A DNA stretch of 64,000 nucleotides from Flavobacteriia bacterium 40-80 (GCA_001899145.1 MKVF01000030.1:234802-298801), one strand, 5' to 3'; shown: positions 1-10,038, counted from the stretch's first letter. Numbers and translations are program-made. The notes: generated by a model not told the origin, from the letters alone.

Positions 1-1206
1 TAAAGTTGCCGCTTCACGGAAAACACCTCCTAATCTGCCGCCGACATCCTGGCCATAAAGCAATGCTTCCGGATGGTGCGACAGGATTTCTCTCATGGCA
101 AACAGCGCGCTGTCCACCATAATTGTCTTTTTCTTTCCTTTGGGCTCGCGCTCTCCTGTTTCTTCTGTAATCGGAGTAGGAGCGAAGATATAATTCTGAA
201 CACTTTCCGGAGAAGGATCTTCAGCATTTAGTGCTTTTTCATATTCTGCATCGACAAAAGCTTTTATTTCTTTTTCGATTGCAGTGATCTCTTCATCTGA
301 AATGCCTGCCTCCATTAATTTCGCAACTAATTTCGGATACGGATCATTTGTTGCCGCTTCTTCCAGATCGTCCCGGTACCATTCTTTCCGTACTCCGGAA
401 GTATGGTGTCCTAAAAGCGGAACTTTGGCGTGAATGAGGAACGGACGGCGTTCTTTTCGTACTGTATCAATGACATGATTCATAGCAGTATAGGAAGCCG
501 GAAAATCACTTCCGTCAACAGAAACACATTCGATTCCATGGAATCCTTTGATGTATTCGCTCATATCCTGAGCACGTGTTTCTTTGGCATTGGCAGAAAT
601 GTCCCAGCCATTATCCTGTACCAGGTAAATGATCGGATATTGTTTTAAAGCAGCCATTTGCAGTGCTTCGGAAACTTCTCCTTCTGTGCAGCTGGCGTCG
701 CCGAGTGAACAGATCACTACAGGATTTAATCCGTTGAAATCCGGAGCTAATCCTGTCTTTTCTTTGTATTGGATTCCCATCGCAACTCCTGTTGTCGGAA
801 TAGCCTGCATTCCTGTTGCAGAAGATTGATGCGGGATTTTTGGCATATCATCGCGATCCAGAGAAGGGTGGGAATAATAAGTCCTTCCTCCTGAGAACGG
901 ATCGTCTTTTTTTGCGAATACCTGTAACATTAATTCATAAGGAGTCATTCCGATTCCCAGAAGAATACTGTCATCCCGGTAGTACGGAGCAACCCAGTCC
1001 TGAGGTAATAGCTGCATTCCGGCAGCCAACTGAATCGCTTCGTGGCCTCTGGAGGTTGCATGTACGTATTTCGCTGTTATTTCTTTATTTGCCTCGTACT
1101 TTTCCGCCAATGTTTTGGCAGTGCACATCAGGCGAAATGCTTTTAGTAGGGTACTTTTGTCAATTTGCTGACCTTTTTTGCTTTCTGAAGTTTTTTCTTG
1201 GAGCAT
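1..1206 (-). CDS. Single-chain E1 alpha/beta 2-oxoacid dehydrogenase (3' end outside window)
   Basis: Thiamine-diphosphate-dependent E1 component of a branched-chain or related 2-oxoacid dehydrogenase complex, which decarboxylates the 2-oxoacid and passes the acyl group to E2 lipoate. The visible 402 codons start at the ATG at 1206. They hold a complete E1-alpha domain (about residues 15-340), with GDASCTEGE followed by QDNGW as the ThDP/Mg site (GDA where GDG is usual). At about residue 363 an E1-beta (transketolase-like pyrimidine-binding) domain begins, with LLYGQDVGGRLGGVF. The two subunits are therefore fused in one chain, as in some Bacteroidota. The reading frame stays open to base 1 and the gene continues beyond the window. 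It could be the 2-oxoisovalerate or the pyruvate/acetoin type; the substrate is not decidable from this part. Confidence 0.88.
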   Translation of the reverse strand, partial: MLQEKTSESKKGQQIDKSTLLKAFRLMCTAKTLAEKYEANKEITAKYVHATSRGHEAIQLAAGMQLLPQDWVAPYYRDDSILLGIGMTPYELMLQVFAKKDDPFSGGRTYYSHPSLDRDDMPKIPHQSSATGMQAIPTTGVAMGIQYKEKTGLAPDFNGLNPVVICSLGDASCTEGEVSEALQMAALKQYPIIYLVQDNGWDISANAKETRAQDMSEYIKGFHGIECVSVDGSDFPASYTAMNHVIDTVRKERRPFLIHAKVPLLGHHTSGVRKEWYRDDLEEAATNDPYPKLVAKLMEAGISDEEITAIEKEIKAFVDAEYEKALNAEDPSPESVQNYIFAPTPITEETGEREPKGKKKTIMVDSALFAMREILSHHPEALLYGQDVGGRLGGVFREAATL

Positions 1207-1238
1207 TTTGATTACTTAATTTTGAGCTAAGTTAAGGA

Positions 1239-2867
1239 TTATTTTTGAAATAATATTTCCGTTATCGGCTTCCCTGTCGTACCGCTTGGCTGTGTGATAT
1301 TGAGTATCTGCGCAATAGTCGGTGCAATATCAACAATTTCAATTGCCCGGGTGATCCGTTTTGCCGGAATGTTTTTTCCGAAGAACAGTAAGGGAACCTG
1401 CGTGTCATACGTGTAGGCTGAGCCGTGAGAAGTGCCTTTTGTTTCGGCTTCATCACTGATCGTTAAATATCCGGATTCGAGCATAAAAACAAGATCTCCC
1501 GAGCGTTGGGGCTTAAATCCTTTTTCGGCCAGTTTTTTCCATTTGTTCTGAGCAGATAATTCTGTCAGCTCTTCACTTGTGAAAATATATTTGATATTCG
1601 GATAATTTTGACATGCTTTTTTAATAAAGTTTAAGACTTCATTTTTATCAATAGCTGATTCTTCGATTCGTTTATCGTCCAGGTAGATATTATTATTGGT
1701 GATTTTGGTGATGAAGTTCTGGTGGTATTTACGATCAAGCTCTCCGGCCAAAAACGATTTGAATTTTCCTTTACGGAAATAGCCACCTGGAAGCTGTTTA
1801 TCGGAAAGCTGTTGAGGAACAGGAACCACTGCATGATCGGCCGTTAAAAACAAAACGTAATTTCCCTTTCCAACCTGCTTGTCCAGTTCTTTCAATAAAC
1901 GGGCAATTTCCAGATCAAGACGAATGTAGGTGTCCTCGATCTCTTTGGAATAAGGGCCAAATTCGTGGCCGATGATGTCCGGAGAAGAATAGCTGATACA
2001 CAGAAAATCAGGAATATTATCCTGACCTAAAAGCTCGGAAGAAAGAGCGGTCAGCGCAAAATCGGTCAGATAGGTGTTGGCAAAAGGTGTATGAATAAAT
2101 AATTCAGGAAGAGAAGTGTGTTTGGAAAGCTCTTGTAATGAGTAAGGAAACGTAGGAGTTTCTTTTCCTTTGAATACCACTTCATACGGACTGTTGTCTT
2201 CCATGCTTTCGTAATAGGAAGCAATATCGTAATAAGTGTTCCAGGTTGAATTTCTGTGACCTTCAACAATTTTTTTATTATTGAAATCTGTTACCCATGG
2301 AGGAAGAAAAGATCTGTAAAACGAGCTGGAGATCATATTACCGTTCTCGTTGTCATACCAATAGCTGCCATCGGAAAGATGTCCTCCGGGAAGAATGGCG
2401 CTCCGGTCTTTTATGGAAACAGAAATCACTTTTGAAAATGGGTATGCTAATTTTAATTGATCTGTAACTGTATTGACCAGTAGGTTTTTAGGTGATCTCA
2501 GCCCTTTTGAATTAGAAGTTCCTATACTGGTTATGTTGTTATCTTCCACACAGTAAACTTCTTTGTTATTGTAGCGGTCGTACCAGTCGTTGGCAATGAT
2601 TCCATGATCGGCTGGTGTTGTTCCGGTGTAAATGGAAGCATGCCCTGGTGCAGTAAATGTTGGGATGTAGTTGTAATGCGTGTTGGAGCAAAATGCTCCT
2701 TTTTCTTTTAGTTTATTAAATCCGTCTTTGGAAAATTTATTCTCAAAGCGGTGCAGATATTCGTAACACATCTGATCCACAACAATCCCGACAACTAATT
2801 TGGGGGCCTGAGCGAAATAGATATTGCAAAAAAGGATAAAATTCCCAAGGATTAAAAGCTTTTTCAT
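1239..2867 (-). CDS. pafA: PafA-type secreted alkaline phosphatase
   Basis: Alkaline-phosphatase-superfamily phosphomonoesterase exported to the periplasm or surface, releasing phosphate from organic esters. 542 residues with an N-terminal signal peptide ending near FAQ (residue 20). Metal and nucleophile signatures line up with the PafA of Elizabethkingia: D31 (VVDQM), nucleophile T72 in FTAPGH, N93 in IANDW, and K153-x-R155 in SIKDRSA (the pair that marks monoesterases in PafA). Later come D/H ligands in PDIIGHEFGP, TADHAV and a C-terminal TSHGSA. It follows porU2 with no gap (stop TAA directly followed by ATG on the minus strand), so the two are probably cotranscribed. No C-terminal T9SS sorting domain is visible. 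Assignment to the PafA/NPP-like family is strong; substrate preference is inferred from the K-x-R pair. Confidence 0.88.
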   Translation of the reverse strand: MKKLLILGNFILFCNIYFAQAPKLVVGIVVDQMCYEYLHRFENKFSKDGFNKLKEKGAFCSNTHYNYIPTFTAPGHASIYTGTTPADHGIIANDWYDRYNNKEVYCVEDNNITSIGTSNSKGLRSPKNLLVNTVTDQLKLAYPFSKVISVSIKDRSAILPGGHLSDGSYWYDNENGNMISSSFYRSFLPPWVTDFNNKKIVEGHRNSTWNTYYDIASYYESMEDNSPYEVVFKGKETPTFPYSLQELSKHTSLPELFIHTPFANTYLTDFALTALSSELLGQDNIPDFLCISYSSPDIIGHEFGPYSKEIEDTYIRLDLEIARLLKELDKQVGKGNYVLFLTADHAVVPVPQQLSDKQLPGGYFRKGKFKSFLAGELDRKYHQNFITKITNNNIYLDDKRIEESAIDKNEVLNFIKKACQNYPNIKYIFTSEELTELSAQNKWKKLAEKGFKPQRSGDLVFMLESGYLTISDEAETKGTSHGSAYTYDTQVPLLFFGKNIPAKRITRAIEIVDIAPTIAQILNITQPSGTTGKPITEILFQK

Positions 2868-5800
2868 TTAGCGAATTAAATACATTTTTCCGAATTCCTT
2901 CTTGAAATATTTGTCAGCTCCGCTTTCACGATGCTTTATTTCTTCTCCGTTAATACGGCTCAATACCCGGTAAAGATATACACCATTTGCAAGCTGATCA
3001 CCAAATTCATCTTTTCCGTCCCAGGCATATTCGGTGATATTTTTACCGATTCTTATTGCTCCAAGCTCATTTTCAGTGATCTCTCTTACCACTTTTCCTG
3101 TTACGGTCATGATTTGAATAATAATGTCGTCCGGAACTTCGCTTCCTGTTAAAGTAAATACAAACCGCGTGCTTGTGGAGAAGGGATTCGGATAATTCAT
3201 CAGATGAGTGATGGTGGATTCATTGATGACCTCAAACTGGATCCGGTATTCCGTCTTCCCGGATAAGTTATTGCTTTTATCCGTTCCCTGGACTAATAAT
3301 GTATAGATACCGTCCGTTGTGAAATTACTGTTGTAGATAATTTTAAACCGTTTGTTCTGGCTGTTAGCAGGAATGACCTGCATGATTTGATTTCCCTGCG
3401 CGTCGATAAATGGAATGCGCTTTTGAACACCATTCGGATCAATGATGTAAATTCCGAACTTTACGGTATCCGAGAGATCGTTCATTATCAAATAAGGATT
3501 TTCATCTTTTAAAGTGATGATGATCTCACTTTTCGGACTGATAATATCTTTGTTAAGAATATGGGCGCCGTTAAATGTAACATCCAGAATGGGATTTATC
3601 TTATCTCCGCCTATCTGAAACGGAATTGAAATAATGTTATTGAAATGGTATTGTTCAGGTTGATCCAATACACTATTCAGGTATGGATTGACTTCCATCC
3701 AGAGAATGTTTGTTCCACTCAGCTGCGTTGTTTCAATTTCCAACGTATCCCGAAGTGTTTGTAATACTCTCAGAGAATCCTGGCGAGGGTAAGAAACAGG
3801 TATTTTATTTCTGTTGACATCTTCAATCCAATAGTGTACTAATAATGAATCCATAGGATAGTCACTGATGTTTTTCACGTCAATGGCAAACTGAATTTTT
3901 TCTCCCTGCGCAATTGTATCTTTATTCGGAAGCCAGGTATAAAGATCAGATCCGTCAATAGCGGCTTCCGGCACTGGCTGATAAAGTACATGCCAGCGAT
4001 CCAGCTGAGCAGGTGTGAGATGGCTGGTGTCAATATAGGTCACGGATAGCTTTAAATAAGGATAAAGTGAGGCATTCACAATGGAATTAAGATTCAGGAT
4101 AGAATCCTTAGGAGGCATCTGATACGTTAAAGTTCCCGCCAAATTATTGTTGGGGTAATAATACCGGATATTCAGCACACAGGAATCCGTGGAAGGATTT
4201 TCCTTAGAATCATGTTTCCAGTAAACGGTTTCCCATTTTTGGGCTGGCCCGATTAGCGTGGATTCTTCTATCCCGGTAGTTCGTACACTTGTTATAGGAA
4301 CCGCAAAAACGAGCTGTTCCCGAGCTGTTTCAGTTGATAGAGCTTCATGTACAAAACCAGGATCTCCCTTTCTGAATACTAATACAAACGATTTATTATT
4401 GCTGCTTTGAACCTGCGTTGCTCCGATGTCTGTAAATGTCTGAAAAATGGAAGGAGTAACATTATTCCATGCTGTCGTGTCAGATCGGTACCCCGTATGG
4501 ATAATTACATAATACCCGTTCGGAATCTGGGCAAGCATATTCTGAAAGTTCTCCAGTTGCTGAGTAGTTGTCTGCCGGAAAATAAAAAAACTCTCTATTC
4601 TTGTTCTGCATCCGTTGCCGTCATTGACGTTTCCGAACTGATGTTCCGGGTTTTGCCCATTGAAATAAGTTTGCCATGGTTTCAGGGTAATAGGATCCAA
4701 TACCGTAACATGGAAGGAAGGCGTTGTGGTACAAATCCCATATTCAATAGACTGGCCGTTTAAAGCCGAAAAGCTGCCATTGTATTCTTCGTTGGTTGCC
4801 GGTTTATTTATGATCTTAGCTCCGATAGTTTGTGGTACGGTGTCAAAAATTCTCTGGCGGCTGTTTCGGTCGTATTCAAGACTGTAAAAGTTGTTGTTTT
4901 TGAACTGAAAAAAATGGTCTTGTCCCCAACCGTTTTTATTTGGAATATATTGAAAAGAGAATTCTTTCCAGTCCAGTACGGAGCTGTCAACGGATACTCT
5001 CCAGAAATATACCGTGCTGTCGGTACAGGTAAGCGGCTTGGAGGCTCCGTTTGCAGAAAGCCATTGATTATATTTTACTTCTTTTACGCCACCATAGCCG
5101 GAAATGATTGCATATCTTTTTTCCGGGCTGTTGTACAGATCTGTAGTATCGAGCTCAAACCGGTAAGACCGCCAGGAAGCCAGCGGATTAATCGTACTTG
5201 CTTTAACTGTAACTGTATCTTTCGGTACAACGGCATAATTATAGGGATAGACAGGCAGGATGCCTTCTACGTTTATGAACAGGTTCTTTTTTAATTGATT
5301 ATTGGTAATATTCTCATATTCATCAATCATTGAAGGTAAATCAACATCTGCGCTGATGTAGTTCATTCCGGCAGCATTGCTTCCGTCCAAAGGAATTTTA
5401 AAGGTCAGAGTATCTTTATAATGTAATTTGGGAACCGTAAAATGATAGACAGAATCCACACCGTTGGGATAGGAGCGGGTAAAATCCACCGTAAAAGTAT
5501 CTGTTACGGATTTACCAATATTTGTAAGGATTAAATTAACGGAAATGCTATCCAGAGATAAGTCAAATGACTGTGGCTCAAAATAAAGTGATTGTTCAGT
5601 GATCTCAATTTCACTTTTTTCATGTGAGTTAATGACTAACAGCGGATCACCGTGTAACGCCATTTGCTGGCAGGTAGTTTCGTTATAGATGTTCGGTGTA
5701 AAGTTGGAACGGATGGTTCTGATTGTTTCTTTCATCAGGTATCCGAGTGATTTCCGGTAGTTTTTATAGCCTAATTGCCGGTATAATTCTGACGTGAAGT

Positions 5801-8009
5801 AATTCAGGGAAAAACCGAATCCTGTTTTAACGGTGGAAAGAAAAGCAATGGCTCCTTCCTGTGGTGTTAATACAAACTTCTCACTTACAGAGGTAGATAA
5901 ATGATAAATGTCACCGGAATAGCAGGCATTTCCTATAACGAGCGGGTATTTTCCCTGGTTGTTCCAGTTAGAAGGCTCATCTACATTGATCTCAAAACCG
6001 TCAGCAGATGCGTGTCCGAAGAAATTTAAAATCGAAGCTCCTTCCGAAATCCGGTCAGTAACTTCTGAAATAACTACGGGATCCAGAGGAAGGCTGTTCA
6101 TCTTCCGGATAGTTGTCACTTCCCCGCCGTAAAGCGAATCCTCAATGGTTTTTTCCATTCCGCTCAGATAGTAATAGAATTCATTCTGCTCTGATGTCGT
6201 TCCGCCACCGGAAAAGTGAATGATATGCTTTTGCCAGTCTCTGTTTTCAGAAGTATATTCTTCCAGGTTCGGATTGTTAAAAGCATCATGCTGCTTTACT
6301 TTATCAAGGTACAAATCAAGCTCACTGTCATTTTTTGCCGCGATCCTTCCTGTCGGAACCAGCGGTTCCCAGATGGTAGTTCCCAACCCTGCAGTAATTA
6401 AGGCATCGCTTGAAGGATATCCGAAGCTGGGTATGAAATTCAAGTCCGCATAAGCGCTGCTTTTTCTGGCACCGGCCGTATTTCCATTTAAGTCATTTGC
6501 TTCGCGGATTCCTTTGCCCAGCAGGTACAAGGCCTGAGGGATGTAGTTGGAATTGCTTGTTATTTCCTGTACAAAACGTCTGACGCTCAGAATGTGGCGG
6601 TCAATTCCTCCTCCGTACTGATAGCTGAGCTGATTGATATCCGCGAGAATTACCGTGAAATTTCCTCCGTCGCTGCTTCTTCTGTAATCGGCATAACGCT
6701 GGGAGGATGACTCCATTGACGGATGGTAAATCATCAGGATGGTTTTGTCATCGTTTGCATCGACTGTGTAACGAATGAATTTATTATTGGAAGAAACAGG
6801 GCTGATTTCATTTACGTTGATATAGCTGGCTGCGTTTGCAATGATGATTTCCTGTTCCGGCCCTGAGGTATTGTTTGGCAGCAGAAACCGGTAATTATCC
6901 GCAGATACATACGTTGCCGGAATAACTTTCGGCTGTGCTCCCTGAACAAAGATCCATCCCTGGTTTCCCAGCGGAGCTTGGGCTAATTCAATCTTACTGC
7001 TTGTTGCTGAAGTATTATTTTTTACCCAGTAACGTCCGTAATTTTGATTGTTGAGCGTAGGAATTTTCGGATAGCGCAAGGAAATGTAGGAAACAGCCTG
7101 GTAATCGGTCGCATAACTTGAGGAAGCCAGTATCTTGTAACGGACAGGTGTATTGCCGTTTACGAGCAGGCTTGTCGGAATGTCCAAAGAAATTCTTTTC
7201 TGCTCATATCCCTGAAACTCTTCGTAATATAATTGCAGCTGGGATGTTCCGAACAACCAGGCGAAGTTGTGATTCGGACCGGTTATGGAAGTGGTATTAG
7301 TGGCGTTGGAATTGGAAACGGATAATCCTATGAAATGTGTCACAGGTGCATCGCTGCCGGTATAAGGAGATGGAGTTGCAATATTGTAAGTTTGTGTAGT
7401 TCCGTTTACTCCGTTGAATTGATTGCTTCCCCAGCCTTCCCCATTTAGAAAGTACGAGCTGGAGCTGTAACCGTTCGCATCTTTCATGTCATAGTAATTG
7501 CCGGAATTGGACAAGACAGCTTTACTGATCAGATACGTGGTGGTATTGCTTACATTTCCGAAATTCTGATCATCGTACCATTGGTAACGGAGATTATTTC
7601 CCGATGAGTTCCAGGTAAAGAAGTAATGGATCGTATCGTTGTAAAGACTGTATCCGGGATTTCCGATCCCGACAGGATCAACATACAATAAGGAGTCGAG
7701 CCACCCGTCGTTCTTTTCTCCGAAAAACAGTATGTAATCGCCTGCATCAAAAGAGTTGTCATTTCCTCCGACGATGTAAATAGGCAGCTCTTTCTGCTTT
7801 CCGAAAATTTGAAATTGCTGCGGAGAAACTGAAGAAAGATTAACTCCGGCAGCGTTCAGAGTTTCGTATGTCAGCTTGTGTATTCCTGTGGAAAATACCT
7901 TGAATTTGTAGTATTCCTGATTATAGTTAATCCATTCATTCCCGTTCGCCTGGGAAAAAGATAAGAAGTGAAAAAGCAGAACAGTGGTGAAGGTTAAAAA
8001 TCTCGTCAT
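2868..8009 (-). CDS. porU2: Type IX secretion system sortase PorU2-like (C25 gingipain-type)
   Basis: Very large (1713 aa) outer-surface cysteine peptidase-like protein of the PorU family, which in T9SS removes the C-terminal signal of cargo and attaches it to an anchor. A signal peptide lies at residues 1-20 (ends FLSFSQ). The gingipain C25 fold lies around residues 430-830, with the catalytic dyad visible as H666 in FFGHAS and C696 in NACYSGD. Then come long beta-rich segments and, at about residues 1610-1713, a FlgD/T9SS-like terminal domain (YAWDGKDEFGDQLANG). Canonical PorU is shorter (roughly 1150-1300 aa). The length and the PorV-like partner just upstream fit the paralogue usually named PorU2. 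Its start overlaps the porV2 stop by 4 bp (ATGA), implying translational coupling. It could be a primary PorU if no other copy exists elsewhere in the genome. Confidence 0.85.
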   Translation of the reverse strand: MTRFLTFTTVLLFHFLSFSQANGNEWINYNQEYYKFKVFSTGIHKLTYETLNAAGVNLSSVSPQQFQIFGKQKELPIYIVGGNDNSFDAGDYILFFGEKNDGWLDSLLYVDPVGIGNPGYSLYNDTIHYFFTWNSSGNNLRYQWYDDQNFGNVSNTTTYLISKAVLSNSGNYYDMKDANGYSSSSYFLNGEGWGSNQFNGVNGTTQTYNIATPSPYTGSDAPVTHFIGLSVSNSNATNTTSITGPNHNFAWLFGTSQLQLYYEEFQGYEQKRISLDIPTSLLVNGNTPVRYKILASSSYATDYQAVSYISLRYPKIPTLNNQNYGRYWVKNNTSATSSKIELAQAPLGNQGWIFVQGAQPKVIPATYVSADNYRFLLPNNTSGPEQEIIIANAASYINVNEISPVSSNNKFIRYTVDANDDKTILMIYHPSMESSSQRYADYRRSSDGGNFTVILADINQLSYQYGGGIDRHILSVRRFVQEITSNSNYIPQALYLLGKGIREANDLNGNTAGARKSSAYADLNFIPSFGYPSSDALITAGLGTTIWEPLVPTGRIAAKNDSELDLYLDKVKQHDAFNNPNLEEYTSENRDWQKHIIHFSGGGTTSEQNEFYYYLSGMEKTIEDSLYGGEVTTIRKMNSLPLDPVVISEVTDRISEGASILNFFGHASADGFEINVDEPSNWNNQGKYPLVIGNACYSGDIYHLSTSVSEKFVLTPQEGAIAFLSTVKTGFGFSLNYFTSELYRQLGYKNYRKSLGYLMKETIRTIRSNFTPNIYNETTCQQMALHGDPLLVINSHEKSEIEITEQSLYFEPQSFDLSLDSISVNLILTNIGKSVTDTFTVDFTRSYPNGVDSVYHFTVPKLHYKDTLTFKIPLDGSNAAGMNYISADVDLPSMIDEYENITNNQLKKNLFINVEGILPVYPYNYAVVPKDTVTVKASTINPLASWRSYRFELDTTDLYNSPEKRYAIISGYGGVKEVKYNQWLSANGASKPLTCTDSTVYFWRVSVDSSVLDWKEFSFQYIPNKNGWGQDHFFQFKNNNFYSLEYDRNSRQRIFDTVPQTIGAKIINKPATNEEYNGSFSALNGQSIEYGICTTTPSFHVTVLDPITLKPWQTYFNGQNPEHQFGNVNDGNGCRTRIESFFIFRQTTTQQLENFQNMLAQIPNGYYVIIHTGYRSDTTAWNNVTPSIFQTFTDIGATQVQSSNNKSFVLVFRKGDPGFVHEALSTETAREQLVFAVPITSVRTTGIEESTLIGPAQKWETVYWKHDSKENPSTDSCVLNIRYYYPNNNLAGTLTYQMPPKDSILNLNSIVNASLYPYLKLSVTYIDTSHLTPAQLDRWHVLYQPVPEAAIDGSDLYTWLPNKDTIAQGEKIQFAIDVKNISDYPMDSLLVHYWIEDVNRNKIPVSYPRQDSLRVLQTLRDTLEIETTQLSGTNILWMEVNPYLNSVLDQPEQYHFNNIISIPFQIGGDKINPILDVTFNGAHILNKDIISPKSEIIITLKDENPYLIMNDLSDTVKFGIYIIDPNGVQKRIPFIDAQGNQIMQVIPANSQNKRFKIIYNSNFTTDGIYTLLVQGTDKSNNLSGKTEYRIQFEVINESTITHLMNYPNPFSTSTRFVFTLTGSEVPDDIIIQIMTVTGKVVREITENELGAIRIGKNITEYAWDGKDEFGDQLANGVYLYRVLSRINGEEIKHRESGADKYFKKEFGKMYLIR

Positions 8010-9130
8010 AGTTTAGAACTCTTTTCTTTGTTTAACTTAACAATTCTGGCCCTTAAAGAAATAACGTGTGAATATAAAGCGGTGGATACATCTCCGATGT
8101 CCGTGAAAGCATAATCCAGTGTAACATATTTAATTCCTACGCTGACACCGATATTTGGCTGCAGTGTGAAGCTTTTACTGTCGTCAAAATTTTTGATATA
8201 CTGCATATTTCCGACTCCTGCTCTGATGGTTACATATTCTTTAAAACCAATTTCAACTCCGGCATAAGGATCGAAACTGAAAGGCTTTGACTTAAGTAAC
8301 GTATTACGTTTACCATCGGTTGTCACGGCAACGTCAATTTCTCCGCCTGCAAAAAATCCTTTTTTACCCAACGGGTAACGGGTATGTGCGCCAAAAATCA
8401 AACGTGGAAGCGTGAGCTCCAATCCATTTTCCGGGAGCTCATTACCGGTATTTATGAACACCTGTTGCATTTGAGGATTCAAGTTAAAAATCCATGCATT
8501 AAAGGTGGAAGTAACGTCCCGCATCATTAAACCGAATTTCCAGTGATCGTTCTTCTTATATTGAATTCCTCCGTCAATTCCGAATCCCCATGCTTTTGCA
8601 AAGTCACCGATCTGACGGTAAATAACCTTAAAGTTTCCTCCGACGCTTAACCCTTCAATTCCTAATTTTCTTGCATAAGAGAACAGGAAAGCATAATCAC
8701 CGGCAGTAAATACACTAATCCGGTCATAATCAATATTTCCCTGATTGTCGATTAATTGGGTTGTATTTGGGATGTCATCCACCGCGAAGCGGATAAAAGA
8801 GAAGCCAAAAGCACTTTTTTCATCGATCTTTTTTCCGATAGATAAATAATCATATTTAGCGATTCCTGCAAAGTATTCCGAGTGCATTGCGCCGATATGA
8901 AAACCTTTTTCTAATTCTGTCAGCCCTGCCGGATTCCAGTAACCGGAATGGACATTATTGGATTTCGCCACAACAGCATTGGACATCCCTAAGGCATCCG
9001 CGCCCACACCGATTTGTAAAAATTCATTGGAATACTTGGGAGCGATAGAGCTTTGAGAGTAAATAATGTTTTGCAGATTGAAAATCAGTACAGTGAATAT
9101 ACTTAGTAAAAATCTCATTTTGTGCTTCAT
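8006..9130 (-). CDS. porV2: PorV/PorQ-family outer-membrane beta-barrel (PorV2-like)
   Basis: 374-residue outer-membrane protein of the PorV family, 14-strand FadL-like barrels that receive cargo from the T9SS translocon and present it to PorU. Signal peptide residues 1-26 (ends YSQ). The N-terminal hallmark is visible: GVGADALGMSNAVVA followed by SGYWNPAGL. The remainder is alternating amphipathic strands, with LDYAFTDIGD near the end, typical of the family. It is the first gene of the porV2-porU2-pafA run and overlaps porU2 by 4 bp. A promoter candidate with ideal spacing lies just upstream (9160-9190). The gene pair rather than sequence alone suggests the '2' paralogue; PorQ is the main alternative. 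Confidence 0.83.
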   Translation of the reverse strand: MKHKMRFLLSIFTVLIFNLQNIIYSQSSIAPKYSNEFLQIGVGADALGMSNAVVAKSNNVHSGYWNPAGLTELEKGFHIGAMHSEYFAGIAKYDYLSIGKKIDEKSAFGFSFIRFAVDDIPNTTQLIDNQGNIDYDRISVFTAGDYAFLFSYARKLGIEGLSVGGNFKVIYRQIGDFAKAWGFGIDGGIQYKKNDHWKFGLMMRDVTSTFNAWIFNLNPQMQQVFINTGNELPENGLELTLPRLIFGAHTRYPLGKKGFFAGGEIDVAVTTDGKRNTLLKSKPFSFDPYAGVEIGFKEYVTIRAGVGNMQYIKNFDDSKSFTLQPNIGVSVGIKYVTLDYAFTDIGDVSTALYSHVISLRARIVKLNKEKSSKL

Positions 9131-9159
9131 TAAAGTTTATTCTTTAAAACGTCGAAGCT

Positions 9160-9190
9160 AAAAAATATTGTATTTAGTCTTCATCTCAAA
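9160..9190 (-). promoter_or_regulatory. Bacteroidota-type promoter candidate for porV2-porU2-pafA
   Basis: On the minus strand TTTG (plus 9187-9190) is followed after exactly 19 nt by TATTTTTT (plus 9160-9167), a 7/8 match to TAnnTTTG. The -7 element ends 29 nt before the porV2 ATG. The spacing matches the consensus of the Bacteroidota primary sigma factor. Based on the sequence only. Confidence 0.5.
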
Positions 9191-9245
9191 AAACGTGTAA
9201 ATTTACAAATTGAAATTGAGACATATTTAATTTTTGATCAGATTG

Positions 9246-10034
9246 ATGTATTTATTTAACATTCCTAACATATTGACTGCATTTAATTTAATATGCGGTA
9301 TTTTTTCAATCATCTTATCCTTGTCCGGAAGAGTGGACCTGGCTGTTTACCCGGTTTTCGGATCGCTGTTTTTTGACTATCTGGACGGATTTACGGCCCG
9401 TTTATTAAAACAGCAGGGTGAGATAGGAAAACAGCTGGATTCACTGGCAGATGTGATTTCATTTGGCTTGGTTCCGGGAATCTGGATGCTGGTGATTTTA
9501 CCTTCAGTTTTAGCAACAGATATGATTTCATTCAATTCGTATGAAGTATATTATTATTTTACGATGTGGCTTGCGGCAGTAATGAATGGTGAAACGTTAA
9601 ATTATCTTCCGTTTGTTGCGTTGCTGATCCCTGTCTTCTCCATGTTCCGCCTTGCAAAATTTAATATTGATGAGCGTCAGACAACTTCGTTTATCGGTTT
9701 GCCTACTCCGGCGAATACGTTGTTCTTCTCGCTGTTCCCGTTGCTGTTGTTTACAGTGGAGAAGAATGCTGTTGCCTTATCTTTTATTCAGTTCTTTTTT
9801 CAACCTGTAGTAATCGTAGCTTGTATTTTAATTTTCAGCTTTTTGTTAATTGCTGAGCTGTCTTTATTTTCATTAAAGTTCAAACAATTCTCATTCAAAG
9901 GGAATGAAGTAAGGTATTTATTTTTGTTAATGGTCCTTATCGCTGTTGTTTTATTGAAATTCCTGGCGATTCCAATTATTATTGTCTTATATCTTGTTTT
10001 TTCGGTAATAGACAATAAATTTGTAAAAAATTAA
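9246..10034 (+). CDS. pssA: CDP-diacylglycerol--serine O-phosphatidyltransferase
   Basis: Integral membrane enzyme that condenses CDP-diacylglycerol with L-serine to phosphatidylserine, the precursor of phosphatidylethanolamine. The CDP-alcohol phosphotransferase signature (D-G-x2-A-R-x8-G-x3-D-x3-D) is complete: DGFTARLLKQQGEIGKQLD followed by SLAD, about residues 46-69. Six or so hydrophobic segments fill the rest. I place the start at ATG 9246 (MYLFNIPN, standard PssA N-terminus) rather than at the in-frame TTG at 9234. It is followed after 4 nt by purS, so the two are probably on one transcript ending at the hairpin at 10297. Confidence 0.92.
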   Translation: MYLFNIPNILTAFNLICGIFSIILSLSGRVDLAVYPVFGSLFFDYLDGFTARLLKQQGEIGKQLDSLADVISFGLVPGIWMLVILPSVLATDMISFNSYEVYYYFTMWLAAVMNGETLNYLPFVALLIPVFSMFRLAKFNIDERQTTSFIGLPTPANTLFFSLFPLLLFTVEKNAVALSFIQFFFQPVVIVACILIFSFLLIAELSLFSLKFKQFSFKGNEVRYLFLLMVLIAVVLLKFLAIPIIIVLYLVFSVIDNKFVKN

Positions 10035-10038
10035 AATC

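Noticed and set aside
816..1211. 131-codon plus-strand ORF
   Set aside because: Antisense to the E1 alpha/beta gene, whose frame carries the ThDP motif.
4830..5294. 154-codon plus-strand ORF inside porU2
   Set aside because: Antisense shadow; porU2 reads through with conserved catalytic motifs.
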